Shown piece after piece: positions 1 through 6,534 of a stretch of 28,167 nt of DNA. Position 1 is the stretch's first letter. The number at the start of each line of letters is the position of its first letter. The notes below the pieces were generated by a model. It was not told the origin of the DNA, did not search any database, and saw nothing but the letters and a program-made list of their open reading frames with translations. The DNA comes from a virus: the IMG/VR virus record IMGVR_UViG_3300030118_002023, positions 1 through 28,167 of that record. The stretch is one strand, 5' to 3'. Made by a program: the position numbers and the translations under genes.

Positions 1-678
1 TTCACGAACCAGTGAAGATGTAACCAGTGAACCATGCATAGCAGAGAACAGTGAACCACCAAAGACACCAGCAACTCCCAGCATGTGGAAGGGGTGCATC
101 AGGATGTTGTGCTCAGCTTGGAAGACAAGCATGAAGTTGAATGTGCCAGAGATGCCAAGGGGCATGCCATCTGAGAAAGAACCTTGACCAAAGGGATATA
201 CCAGGAAGACTGCGGATGCTGCTGCAACAGGTGCAGAATAAGCAACACAGATCCAAGGGCGCATACCCAGTCTGTAAGACAGTTCCCACTCACGACCCAG
301 GTAGCAGAAGATGCCAATGAGGAAGTGGAAAACTACCAGTTGGTAAGGACCACCATTGTAGAGCCATTCATCCAGAGATGCTGCCTCCCAAATGGGGTAG
401 AAGTGAAGACCAATTGCGTTGGAAGAAGGGACAACAGCACCAGAGATGATGTTGTTACCATACAGAAGTGAACCAGCAACAGGTTCTCTGATTCCGTCAA
501 TGTCCACAGGGGGAGCAGCAACGAAAGCAGTAATGAAGCATACGGTGGCTGCCAACAGAGTTGGAATCATCAGCACACCAAACCAACCAACATACAGACG
601 GTTATTGGTTGAGGTCACCCACTGGCAAAATTGTTCCCAGGTGGATGTAGATTGTTGTCTTGAAAGTGTTGTAGCCAT
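1..678 (-). CDS. psbA: Photosystem II D1 protein, 5' part (runs off left edge)
   Basis: This is the first 226 codons of the D1 reaction-centre protein (family length about 360), cut by the window edge. It begins [17 protein letters not shown]. Residue numbering matches cyanobacterial D1 exactly: TyrZ is Y161, the manganese ligand is D170, and H190, H198 and H215 fall in [10 protein letters not shown] and MHGSLV. Residue 130 is Glu (GREWELS), as in the high-light type of D1. D1 is the rapidly photodamaged core of PSII; cyanophages carry psbA to keep electron flow going in the infected host thylakoid. No intron is seen in the visible part. Upstream lie a roughly 160-nt structured leader and a composite promoter. 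Confidence 0.98.
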   Translation of the reverse strand, partial: MATTLSRQQSTSTWEQFCQWVTSTNNRLYVGWFGVLMIPTLLAATVCFITAFVAAPPVDIDGIREPVAGSLLYGNNIISGAVVPSSNAIGLHFYPIWEAASLDEWLYNGGPYQLVVFHFLIGIFCYLGREWELSYRLGMRPWICVAYSAPVAAASAVFLVYPFGQGSFSDGMPLGISGTFNFMLVFQAEHNILMHPFHMLGVAGVFGGSLFSAMHGSLVTSSLVRE

Positions 679-702
679 TGTTTTGAAAAAGGGTTATGTA
701 GT

Positions 703-718
703 AGTACGGGGTGGTACT
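703..718 (-). promoter_or_regulatory. psbA leader hairpin proximal to the start codon
   Basis: The arms AGTAC and GTACT (703-707 and 714-718) pair around a 6-nt loop, 25 nt upstream of the psbA ATG in the transcribed leader. Together with the larger hairpin at 731-753 it makes the leader structured. PhotoRC RNA motifs are known in psbA leaders of marine cyanobacteria and cyanophages; whether this is one was not tested against a covariance model. Confidence 0.4.
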
Positions 719-730
719 GAGTATAGTATT

Positions 731-753
731 CCCACTCTACCCTCCAGAGTGGG
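731..753 (-). promoter_or_regulatory. psbA leader hairpin, 8-bp perfect stem
   Basis: CCCACTCT (731-738) pairs perfectly with AGAGTGGG (746-753) around a 7-nt loop. It lies between the psbA promoter and the start codon. On the minus strand it is followed by AATACT rather than a T-tract, so it is not a typical intrinsic terminator. A leader element stabilising the mRNA or controlling translation is more likely; photoRC-II is a candidate family. Confidence 0.55.
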
Positions 754-836
754 TATGAAGGACTGTTGTTTAGACACGCTGTTTAGTCCTGGTAAGGCGT
801 GTAAAACAAATGTGGGGGAACCCTCACTTGTTGATG

Positions 837-870
837 TATTTATATTAAGGCATATCCAGGGATCTGTCAA
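837..870 (-). promoter_or_regulatory. Composite sigma-70 / T4-late promoter of psbA
   Basis: On the minus strand a consensus -35 TTGACA (865-870) is followed after exactly 17 bp by TAATAT (842-847), a 4/6 match to the -10 box. Overlapping it is TATAAATA (837-844), the T4-type late promoter recognised by the phage late sigma factor. The two elements would start transcripts a few bases apart, allowing psbA to be transcribed by host RNA polymerase early and by the phage-modified polymerase late. The same arrangement occurs at 9754-9787. Confidence 0.75.
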
Positions 871-948
871 CAACAATGTGACACCTTGACAACTGGTCAG
901 AATCCCAATAGACTAGGTTTGTCCAGGATGATAAGGATTACTTCGTCT

Positions 949-1104
949 CTAGTATCTAAACTGCTCTACATAATCTAATACCTTGTTTAGGTATTGGTCA
1001 GCAAGATACTTATACTCTGATGGTGCATTTTCTACTTTAAGTTCATCCTTTAACTTAAAGAGTTTTGACTGTATCTCATATCTTGTAATAGGTCCTCTTG
1101 GCAT
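949..1104 (-). CDS. Small charged protein of unknown function (51 aa)
   Basis: The 51-residue protein begins MPRGPITRYEIQSKL and ends VEQFRY. It is hydrophilic, rich in Lys, Tyr and Leu, and looks helical, with no membrane segment or signal peptide. Its ATG overlaps the stop of the upstream gene by one base (TAATG at 1102-1106), the usual sign of translational coupling, which is the main support for it. Small proteins of this kind are common beside photosynthesis genes in cyanomyoviruses. I assign no function. Confidence 0.7.
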   Translation of the reverse strand: MPRGPITRYEIQSKLFKLKDELKVENAPSEYKYLADQYLNKVLDYVEQFRY

Positions 1105-1361
1105 TACTGTTCTTTCTCCCATCTGTCAATAAATTTCATTCTAGATTCCCAAGTATCTTTCTCTCCATAGATGTGACCTTTCTTATGGTCCTTATTAATA
1201 CACCCTGGTCCTGGAACTACACCACAGACCAGATTGGACAGTGTTTTAGTATCACCCATACGACCTGTGCTCCAATAGTGTTGTCCATTTAACCAAGTTG
1301 CTCCACATTTTGGACATTCAATTCTCTCCATTTTAAAATCAGAGAATTCTTTGTCTTCCAT
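1104..1361 (-). CDS. Small protein with a CPxC zinc-binding-like motif (85 aa)
   Basis: This hydrophilic 85-residue protein has CPKCG at residues 17-21 and further Cys and His residues downstream (NLVCGVVPGPGCINKDH), so a small zinc ribbon or knuckle is plausible. The C-terminal third is Lys/Glu/Trp rich. An alternative start is Met11 (MERIECPKCG); neither start has a clear Shine-Dalgarno sequence. It is coupled to the downstream 51-aa gene by a one-base overlap. Its 5' end faces the plus-strand gene at 1495 across a 133-bp divergent region. Function unknown. Confidence 0.7.
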   Translation of the reverse strand: MEDKEFSDFKMERIECPKCGATWLNGQHYWSTGRMGDTKTLSNLVCGVVPGPGCINKDHKKGHIYGEKDTWESRMKFIDRWEKEQ

Positions 1362-1462
1362 TTTTAAAGTACAGGTATGAGGGTAATATACTATTTAACG
1401 CACTTTATATAAATTTAAGATGTTTGCTAGGATACAAAGATATGTGTTTCAAAAATACATAT

Positions 1463-1470
1463 TCTAAATA
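1463..1470 (+). promoter_or_regulatory. Late-promoter-like box TCTAAATA (plus strand)
   Basis: TCTAAATA lies 24 nt upstream of the ATG of the first plus-strand gene. It differs from the T4 late consensus TATAAATA at one position, and the same variant occurs on the minus strand at 25396-25403 directly upstream of another gene. A further related sequence, TATAAATT, lies about 55 nt upstream of it in the same divergent intergenic region. Confidence 0.45.
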
Positions 1471-1494
1471 CAGGAGTGTATCTGGAAAACATTT

Positions 1495-1986
1495 ATGAGA
1501 AAGGCAGCATTGCTTTTTAGTATGTTTCTGATGGCGGCACCAGCACATGCCGATCTTACACATAGAATAACAACTAGTGTTCAACTTCAAGTTGACTCTG
1601 CTGCTTCACAAGCAACTAGAATTGGTAGTTCTTATTCTGTCAGTGGTAGCAATATTACTGCGTCTGATATGGGTGGTCTTACTGCTCCTGCCAGTGCAAC
1701 TGCTGCTGCTACTTTAAGCGAAGGTACTTATGCAGTTACAACAGCAGGGAGTGCATTTACCCTGTCCGAATCCTATAATCAGGGAGACGCAATCCCAGGA
1801 AATACAGCCATCACTAGTGGTGTGGCTGCCTCCTTGCCCGCGTTTGGAAATGTCACAACCACTGCTGGCGGTGTCGCTGGCAATCTGGCTGGTACTATCA
1901 ATTCTGCTGGTACTATGGCGTTGACTGCTGGCGGAGCTGGCACTAGTGCAACTGGTCAATTTGTCACAGAAATTACTATTAAATAG
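1495..1986 (+). CDS. Secreted Ala/Ser/Thr/Gly-rich protein, paralog of the next gene
   Basis: This 163-residue protein has a textbook signal peptide: basic n-region (MRKAA), hydrophobic core, and AHA followed by Asp at about residues 18-20. The mature part is low in charge and rich in Ala, Gly, Ser and Thr. The segment SYSVSGSNITAS and the later AGSAFTLSESYNQG align with QYSATGSGITAS and PGHAFQFTETYQG in the following gene, so the two are diverged tandem paralogs. The composition suits an extended beta-rich exported or virion-surface protein. It is the first of three plus-strand genes, behind a late-like box. Role not recognised. Confidence 0.85.
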   Translation: MRKAALLFSMFLMAAPAHADLTHRITTSVQLQVDSAASQATRIGSSYSVSGSNITASDMGGLTAPASATAAATLSEGTYAVTTAGSAFTLSESYNQGDAIPGNTAITSGVAASLPAFGNVTTTAGGVAGNLAGTINSAGTMALTAGGAGTSATGQFVTEITIK

Positions 1987-1998
1987 TAGGAGGATGTG

Positions 1999-2433
1999 AT
2001 GAATAGATTAACAAAGGCTATTGGTCTTATGTTTATCTTGGGTGCAAGTGGACTGCCTATGAAGGCAGTCCCTGTTGTTCCTAACTTCACACAGGGATCA
2101 ATGACCAGCCACACGGAGACAACCTCCAAAGTGACTGAAACTATTAATAGTATGGATTACAACACAGGGTATCAATACTCTGCTACAGGAAGTGGTATTA
2201 CAGCATCAGGTAACCTGAACCCAGGTACTGGGGCTAACAATGTAACTATAGATGGAGTGACCTCATCATGGACAGGAATAAACAGCAGACCAACGTTTAC
2301 ACAAACAACACCAGGTCATGCCTTTCAGTTCACAGAGACTTATCAAGGACCAGGATTGAGTCAACAGACAATTATTCAAAGAGAAACAGAGGTAACAAGC
2401 GTCACAGACACAGTTTCTATCTTCTCTCAATAA
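1999..2433 (+). CDS. Secreted Thr/Ser-rich protein, paralog of the preceding gene
   Basis: This is a 144-residue protein. The ATG at 1999 follows a strong AGGAGG Shine-Dalgarno (1988-1993); a GTG directly before it is less likely. The N-terminus has a basic-hydrophobic signal-like segment (MNRLTKAIGLMFILGASG). The mature part is rich in Thr, Ser, Asn and Gly and shares GSGITAS and AFQFTETYQ motifs with its upstream neighbour. Its last 166 bases overlap the open frame of the next gene in the -1 register. Probably exported or virion-associated; function unknown. Confidence 0.82.
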   Translation: MNRLTKAIGLMFILGASGLPMKAVPVVPNFTQGSMTSHTETTSKVTETINSMDYNTGYQYSATGSGITASGNLNPGTGANNVTIDGVTSSWTGINSRPTFTQTTPGHAFQFTETYQGPGLSQQTIIQRETEVTSVTDTVSIFSQ

Positions 2434-3185
2434 TCTTTGGACTATTATCCCCAGCTCAAACTTTGGCAGAGACTGTTGGTGGTGTTAGCGCCACTGCCTC
2501 TCCTATTGCTAACTCATCTGGAAGTGTTACAAACCAAGCCATCCAAGTCCTCCAAGGACCATATATCACCAACACCTATGGTGCTGGAATTCAATGTCAA
2601 GGACCAACTCTAAACTTCACTCCTTATGTGACAGGTAGTGCTTCTCAACAAAAACCTTGGGAACCATATTACAATGAACCTGTATATGATCAGAGAGACT
2701 TCCTTGGTCAGTTTGATGAGAATGGGAATCCTATTGGGGATGGAGCACCTGACAATCCTGGTGCTATCATCTATGAGATTCCTACAAGAACAGGACAGAA
2801 AGATAATTACAGTCTCTCTGTTGGATTCTCTGCCACATGGTCTAGACCATTAGATAAAAAACTACAAGAACAGTGCAAGGAAGCAGCAGCAGCAAATATT
2901 GCACTTATGCAACAGGCAACTGCTAATAAGAGATTGGATTTTGAAATTGCAAGACTGAAGAACTGTGGTGAGTTAATCAAGAGTGGAATTAGTTTTCACC
3001 CTAAATCACCATACTTTTCCATCTGTGCAGATGTGGTAGTTCAAAATGTAACCACATTAGCACCACACACTCACTCTATCCCTTCCTCTTCTTCTTCCTT
3101 GGGAACACAGACCTCAATGCCTTCACTGCAGCATTCATCTGACGCTGCTCTGCTCGGCGCTCCCCTGTCGATTTCACAGGAATAG
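2268..3185 (+). CDS. Exported protein with unusual overlapping start and end
   Basis: The open frame is 305 residues, but its first 57 or so lie inside the previous gene in another frame. The conserved-looking protein begins at a signal-like segment (YLLSIIFGLLSPAQTLA, then ETVGG), preceded by a basic stretch (NRGNKRHRH). No ATG, GTG or TTG lies just upstream of that segment; the only ATG is at 2268. Either the N-terminus is long, a rare start such as ATT is used, or frameshifting joins it to the previous gene. The mature part has Cys pairs, aromatic-rich segments (PWEPYYNEPVYDQRD) and a helical Ala/Gln/Lys stretch. Its last 110 bases overlap the minus-strand gene ending at 3076. Function unknown. 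Confidence 0.7.
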   Translation: MDRNKQQTNVYTNNTRSCLSVHRDLSRTRIESTDNYSKRNRGNKRHRHSFYLLSIIFGLLSPAQTLAETVGGVSATASPIANSSGSVTNQAIQVLQGPYITNTYGAGIQCQGPTLNFTPYVTGSASQQKPWEPYYNEPVYDQRDFLGQFDENGNPIGDGAPDNPGAIIYEIPTRTGQKDNYSLSVGFSATWSRPLDKKLQEQCKEAAAANIALMQQATANKRLDFEIARLKNCGELIKSGISFHPKSPYFSICADVVVQNVTTLAPHTHSIPSSSSSLGTQTSMPSLQHSSDAALLGAPLSISQE

Positions 3186-3894
3186 GTTTCTTTCTGATAG
3201 CAGCAATCTTCTTTACTACCTTCTTAACAGTTGGTTTGACTGCTTTCAAAAGGATATCTGCCAATGGTTTAGCAAGCAATGCAGATGTTGTTGCTACAAC
3301 TGCAATACTACCCACCTGGACTACCTGACCACCACTAGGTAGTCCTTTTACTATCTGTGTGGGCAGAGAAACAGATTCAGTTATCTGAACACACTCTTTA
3401 CCAAGTAGTTTATATTCTACAACTCTTTCTCTAAATCCATTCACTAATGTTCCTACTGGTTCTTTTGCTTCCTGTGCAGGAGTAGGACACTCTATGTTAG
3501 CTGATGATGGTGGTGTAGGAGTTTGAGGAGTTGCTGGTGCCTCTGGTGCTTTTGGTTCTGGTTTTATATCTGTTGGTGGCACAGGTGCAGGAGTAGGATA
3601 AGTTAAGTTTTCAGGTTCATAGCGTATAGGATTAAAACTAGGGACGCCAGCATCACAATACGTAACCACTCCGTTTTCGTCATCTTTCCCCACTGTATTT
3701 GATTTGTTTTCACTCTCATGTGCCTCTACACATCCAGGCACATTAACAATAGGCACACCCAGTTCTAATGTGACTGGTGCCACTGGTGGTATTGCTACTG
3801 ATGTTTGTTGTAAAGATTCAGGTATGTTGGGAATGTTTAAGTTCCCAACAGTTATGTTTCTTAAATTAATAAATTCAATATTAATATCTTCCAT
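3076..3894 (-). CDS. Proline-rich membrane-associated protein of unknown function
   Basis: I chose the ATG at 3894, which overlaps the stop of the upstream gene (TGATG); the frame is open a little further. The protein has 272 residues in three parts: an N-terminal region rich in Asn/Ile/Val, a Pro-rich linker at about 105-140 (repeated TPxPP-like runs), and a hydrophobic segment at about 192-215 followed by a very basic tail ending RKKKRKG. Four Cys residues lie in the first half. The layout suggests a structural or membrane-anchored virion protein, but no family is recognised. The 3' end overlaps the convergent plus-strand gene by 110 bp. Confidence 0.78.
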   Translation of the reverse strand: MEDINIEFINLRNITVGNLNIPNIPESLQQTSVAIPPVAPVTLELGVPIVNVPGCVEAHESENKSNTVGKDDENGVVTYCDAGVPSFNPIRYEPENLTYPTPAPVPPTDIKPEPKAPEAPATPQTPTPPSSANIECPTPAQEAKEPVGTLVNGFRERVVEYKLLGKECVQITESVSLPTQIVKGLPSGGQVVQVGSIAVVATTSALLAKPLADILLKAVKPTVKKVVKKIAAIRKKPIPVKSTGERRAEQRQMNAAVKALRSVFPRKKKRKG

Positions 3895-4478
3895 CAGCAA
3901 TCATTAAAAACAGTACCAACCTCACCACCAATATAACTACCTGCTTGCTGTCCTAGCAGAAGAGCCCATCCACTAGCCAACCATCCAACATAGGGGATGC
4001 TAGAAACAGCAGGAACAAGAACACCAGTAGCAATACTAGTCCCTGCCATTGCACCTTGTGATCGTGCTCCAGCGTCCGCCGCTATACACTCTGCGCTTTT
4101 GGCACCCAACTTTCCCTCGCCCTCTAATGAGCCACCTCCCAAATTCCTAGTGCCATCCATTGTGAACTGATCTCTTCTATGTTCAGTTCTTTGTTCTCTA
4201 CCTCCCCCAAACAATCCTCTTCTTTCATGGTCCAGTTCAAGTGACCTTTCAGATTCTAGAACCTTAGGATCATTTGCTCTATACTCAATCTCATATCCAT
4301 CTTTACCAGCAGTAATTCTGTAAGATGAGTATGGACCATCAGGAATGTTAAATGTTGGTGTCTGAGCTATTTCAGGTTGATGATTGAGAATGTGACCTAG
4401 GATGCCAATGTGGGCAACAGCCACAGTTCCTCCAACTGCAATAGTAAACCACTTAAGGGGAGATTTAGATTTGTTCAT
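3894..4478 (-). CDS. Membrane protein with glycine-zipper-like C-terminus
   Basis: This 194-residue protein has an N-terminal membrane helix (residues about 9-29), a charged central region rich in Arg/Glu/Gly, and a C-terminal hydrophobic Gly/Ala/Ser-rich part (about 138-190) with small-xxx-small spacing (GTSIATGVLVP, GQQAGSYIGGEVG). Such regions resemble glycine zippers that insert into or pack within membranes. It overlaps the upstream gene by ATGA and the downstream gene by one base. No family is recognised; a virion or lysis-related role is speculation. Confidence 0.75.
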   Translation of the reverse strand: MNKSKSPLKWFTIAVGGTVAVAHIGILGHILNHQPEIAQTPTFNIPDGPYSSYRITAGKDGYEIEYRANDPKVLESERSLELDHERRGLFGGGREQRTEHRRDQFTMDGTRNLGGGSLEGEGKLGAKSAECIAADAGARSQGAMAGTSIATGVLVPAVSSIPYVGWLASGWALLLGQQAGSYIGGEVGTVFNDC

Positions 4479-4705
4479 CTGAATGAAGGGATAGCAGGTC
4501 CAGTTGTTTCAGGAATACCTGGCACAGCTGCATCCACCATACCTGGAAGAGCACTTTGAATAGATGATGCTATGTTTGCTGCAATCTGTGCTTTAACACC
4601 CTCTACAATGTTATCTTTATTGATATAAAGAATTGCTCCACCAACAACCAAACCAAGGGATACACACCCAGAAAAGAGTGCTACACCATTAATTACTTTT
4701 TGCAT
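4475..4705 (-). CDS. Small single-pass membrane protein (76 aa)
   Basis: This 76-residue protein has one N-terminal hydrophobic segment (about 7-28, GVALFSGCVSLGLVVGGAILYI), then an amphipathic Ala/Ile/Val-rich stretch and a Pro/Gly tail ending GPAIPSFR. It overlaps the next gene by ATGA and starts 13 bases inside the end of the 53-aa gene before it. The hydrophobic-then-amphipathic layout suits a membrane-tethered assembly factor or minor virion protein. Function unknown. Confidence 0.72.
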   Translation of the reverse strand: MQKVINGVALFSGCVSLGLVVGGAILYINKDNIVEGVKAQIAANIASSIQSALPGMVDAAVPGIPETTGPAIPSFR

Positions 4706-4854
4706 TTTAGTTTCTCAATAGAAAGTAGTGTTGAATATGGAATCCATGCAGGGGGTTCATCACCAAATTGCACTTGAACCTCAGTAATAACTTGTTCAAG
4801 TGCTTTATCATAGGATTTCCTTGTGTTCAGAACAAAACTCATAGGACTAATCAT
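4693..4854 (-). CDS. Small soluble protein (53 aa)
   Basis: The short frame encodes MISPMSFVLNTRKSYDKALE and continues to LLSIEKLKCKK. Its ATG overlaps the previous stop in an ATGA tetranucleotide (4851-4854), and its 3' end overlaps the next gene by 13 bases, so it fills a gap that would otherwise have no gene in a fully packed operon. An internal Met5 is an alternative start. No motif is recognised. The call rests on the coupling geometry and gap-filling. Confidence 0.6.
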   Translation of the reverse strand: MISPMSFVLNTRKSYDKALEQVITEVQVQFGDEPPAWIPYSTLLSIEKLKCKK

Positions 4855-5063
4855 CGCTGTCTGTCCTTCATTATACGTTTCACATCTCTATCTAGCTCTT
4901 TCTTAAGTTTAAACTTCATAAACTCAATCTTCACTCTCAAAGGGAAGTATCTGATTTGCAAATTTATGTATGTAAAGAACTTCATTGTTTCATCATATCC
5001 AGCGTAAGCAAACATCAATAAGATGACTGCTGCTGTGAGATAGAAACTATAAACTGCTGCCAT
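4851..5063 (-). CDS. Small membrane protein with basic tail (70 aa)
   Basis: This 70-residue protein has one membrane helix at about residues 4-22 (VYSFYLTAAVILLMFAYAG) followed by a strongly basic amphipathic tail (KFKLKKELDRDVKRIMKDRQR). The N-out, basic-in layout predicts a single-pass inner-membrane protein with a cytoplasmic tail. It sits two bases downstream of the thermonuclease gene and overlaps the next gene by ATGA. Function unknown. Confidence 0.72.
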   Translation of the reverse strand: MAAVYSFYLTAAVILLMFAYAGYDETMKFFTYINLQIRYFPLRVKIEFMKFKLKKELDRDVKRIMKDRQR

Positions 5064-5065
5064 AA

Positions 5066-5527
5066 TTAGTCCACCAATGTTCCATGTGCTCTACGAATCT
5101 CTCGTAGTTCTTCAAAGTTCTTTTGCTTTGTTCCACCATCATAGGACCAAGCATATCCTTCTGTGATCATTTCTTCGTTAAGCGATACATCCCCATCGCC
5201 AATATATAACCAGCCAAGAAGACGCCCATACTTTCCGACACCACCAACGAGCTCAGTCCTAATAATAAGGTCATCATCACCAGCAATTGCGCCTTCCAGT
5301 TTGCTTTTAAGCCAGTAGGTTGCATCAATTCCAAGTTCCTTTTCCTCCAGATTTCTTGTACGTTTTTCTGGGGTATCAACACCTGCAACTCTGACTCTTT
5401 CTTTTTTGAAGAGGTCAAATCCAAGATCAATGGTTACATCAATGGTATCACCATCAACTACCCTGTTGATTTCCACTACCCTGAAATTGTAGCAGCTCTT
5501 CCTGCTTGGCGGTGTCATAGCCCCCAT
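5066..5527 (-). CDS. Staphylococcal nuclease-like thermonuclease
   Basis: This 153-residue protein has the SNase fold signature: VDGDTIDVTIDLGF (beta-1/2, catalytic Asp), RVRVAGVDTPEKR (metal-ligand Asp and catalytic Arg region), KYGRLLGWLYIGDGDVSLNEEMITEGYAW (second catalytic Arg, C-terminal helix). These enzymes are Ca-dependent phosphodiesterases cutting DNA and RNA. Start: the frame opens at 5545, but a perfect AGGAGG lies six bases before the ATG at 5527, so I use that Met. The first 74 bases overlap the upstream gene. No signal peptide is evident, so it may act inside the cell, for example in host DNA degradation or nucleotide salvage; this is inference. Confidence 0.88.
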   Translation of the reverse strand: MGAMTPPSRKSCYNFRVVEINRVVDGDTIDVTIDLGFDLFKKERVRVAGVDTPEKRTRNLEEKELGIDATYWLKSKLEGAIAGDDDLIIRTELVGGVGKYGRLLGWLYIGDGDVSLNEEMITEGYAWSYDGGTKQKNFEELREIRRAHGTLVD

Positions 5528-5738
5528 AGTTACCCTCCTTGGCATCTGCTGCCATTGCTAAACCAATAATTGTGATTGCTGCAGATATGACAGCGCCAGC
5601 ACCCCAAACCCAACGTTCCAGTTTACGAACTCTCAGACGAAGTTCTGAGGATAGTTCCTCAACATCTTCAATTCTGTGTTTCAGGAGTGCTATCTCCTGA
5701 TCCTGGTTCGCATCTTTCTGATTGATTTGGTTGGACAT
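5454..5738 (-). CDS. Coiled-coil plus membrane helix protein, XhlA-like layout
   Basis: This 94-residue protein has an acidic/basic heptad-patterned helix (about 8-42, DQEIALLKHRIEDVEELSSE and on), a single membrane segment (about 45-65, VWGAGAVISAAITIIGLAMA) and a polar Gln/Gly tail. The order short coiled coil then TM helix resembles XhlA-type lysis accessory proteins, though I see no specific signature. It overlaps the thermonuclease gene by 74 bases and the preceding gene by 71 bases, both out of frame. Confidence 0.72.
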   Translation of the reverse strand: MSNQINQKDANQDQEIALLKHRIEDVEELSSELRLRVRKLERWVWGAGAVISAAITIIGLAMAADAKEGNYGGYDTAKQEELLQFQGSGNQQGS

Positions 5739-5874
5739 CTTTTAGTTCCTCAAATGCCATATCCATAATTGTATATATGTAGTAGGATACAACTAAAAGA
5801 AATATTAGTATTGAGATGATAACAGACCATACAGGGTCAGTTACATTATCTAATGGTCTAAGAAAAAGGTTCAT
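5668..5874 (-). CDS. Small single-pass membrane protein (68 aa)
   Basis: This 68-residue protein has a strong hydrophobic helix at about 16-36 (VWSVIISILIFLLVVSYYIY) followed by an acidic polar tail. The last 71 bases lie inside the next gene in another frame; the tail (residues 46-68) reads as low-complexity polar sequence, as expected where a frame rides on its neighbour. It overlaps the upstream gene by ATGA. Function unknown. Confidence 0.68.
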   Translation of the reverse strand: MNLFLRPLDNVTDPVWSVIISILIFLLVVSYYIYTIMDMAFEELKDVQPNQSERCEPGSGDSTPETQN

Positions 5875-6101
5875 GGATTGCGTCTAGGGATACCCAAGGA
5901 GTCAAGATATTCAAGCCACCAATCTTGATCTTTTATGTATCTCCAATTTGGCACTGGTTTTCCCTGTTCCACAACATAGTATTGATGTAAGGCATCATCT
6001 ATAATCTTGTCTATTTCAATACTCTTCGTCCTCCTCATCAACATCTGCATATGCATCTGCCAGATAGGGTCCGTGGGGTTTTCTTGATTCTGATTCAACA
6101 T
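5871..6101 (-). CDS. Small soluble protein (76 aa)
   Basis: This 76-residue hydrophilic protein is rich in Gln, Trp, Asp and Tyr, with a basic C-terminus (SLGIPRRNP). No membrane segment is seen. ATGA overlap at its 3' end and 86 bases of out-of-frame overlap with the upstream gene at its 5' end. Met17, Met19 or Met21 are alternative starts that would shorten the overlap. Function unknown. Confidence 0.65.
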   Translation of the reverse strand: MLNQNQENPTDPIWQMHMQMLMRRTKSIEIDKIIDDALHQYYVVEQGKPVPNWRYIKDQDWWLEYLDSLGIPRRNP

Positions 6102-6204
6102 ATTTTTCCTCAGAGTGAATTCCAGAAAAAAAGACCACCATCTTCATTACAATAAAGATTATAAGGATAGGTGATAAACATGCTAGAAGAACTGCTGTAT
6201 TCAT
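6016..6204 (-). CDS. Small membrane protein with acidic tail (62 aa)
   Basis: This 62-residue protein has a membrane helix at about 4-27 (AVLLACLSPILIIFIVMKMV) and a very acidic C-terminus (DVDEEDEEY). A strong Shine-Dalgarno (AAGGAGG) sits upstream of the ATG at 6204, and the ATG overlaps the preceding stop (ATGA). Its acidic tail is coded over the start of the next gene. Function unknown. Confidence 0.7.
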   Translation of the reverse strand: MNTAVLLACLSPILIIFIVMKMVVFFSGIHSEEKYVESESRKPHGPYLADAYADVDEEDEEY

Positions 6205-6347
6205 TTATGCTCCTCCTTTTTTACACTACAAGTTAACTTACAGTCCTCTCCTGTAAATTCAGAGTCTGGTATAAATGGTTCTGACCCACAGATAGCACTT
6301 CTACACCACCTATTCTGTGTGGGTAATTTATTCTTTTCCCCAGGCAT
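6201..6347 (-). CDS. Small Cys-containing protein (48 aa)
   Basis: The 48-residue frame begins MPGEKNKLPTQNRWCRSAIC and ends SVKKEEHK. Four Cys residues (CRSAIC and DCKLTC) could form a small zinc site or disulfides. It overlaps the next gene by ATGA and starts 20 bases inside the end of the previous gene. The Shine-Dalgarno of the next gene lies within its last codons. The call rests on gap-filling and coupling rather than on similarity. Confidence 0.55.
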   Translation of the reverse strand: MPGEKNKLPTQNRWCRSAICGSEPFIPDSEFTGEDCKLTCSVKKEEHK

Positions 6348-6534
6348 CCCACAAGTCCTTAAAGTAAAAATTAATAGAGACTAATGTTCCTGTTGGTGTA
6401 GGCATCTCTGACTCTGCCCATTGATGACAGAACTTATGGATGCCTGTTGAACCATTTACCACTCTTGGTCCGTACATTCTGGAGAATGCACACATTGCAA
6501 ATCCATATCTATGTTTGATTTCTTCCTGATCCAT
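6328..6534 (-). CDS. Small soluble protein (68 aa)
   Basis: This 68-residue protein begins MDQEEIKHRYGFAMCAFSRM. It is aromatic-rich (Phe, Tyr, Trp) with a conserved-looking C-terminal FYFKDLWDAWGKE. No membrane helix or known motif is seen. It overlaps the upstream gene by 26 bases and the downstream small Cys gene by 20. Function unknown. Confidence 0.65.
   Translation of the reverse strand: MDQEEIKHRYGFAMCAFSRMYGPRVVNGSTGIHKFCHQWAESEMPTPTGTLVSINFYFKDLWDAWGKE

Noticed and set aside
731-753. Intrinsic terminator upstream of psbA
   Set aside because: The hairpin lies downstream of the psbA promoter and is followed by AATACT rather than a T-tract.
184-889. Plus-strand open frames opposite psbA and its leader
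   Set aside because: They are shadows of the highly conserved psbA reading frame and its regulatory region, with no Shine-Dalgarno or protein-like composition.
1405-1590. Minus-strand 61-aa frame across the divergent intergenic region
   Set aside because: It crosses the late-box region and the signal peptide of the plus-strand gene, and is Cys/His/Lys rich with no coupling to neighbours.
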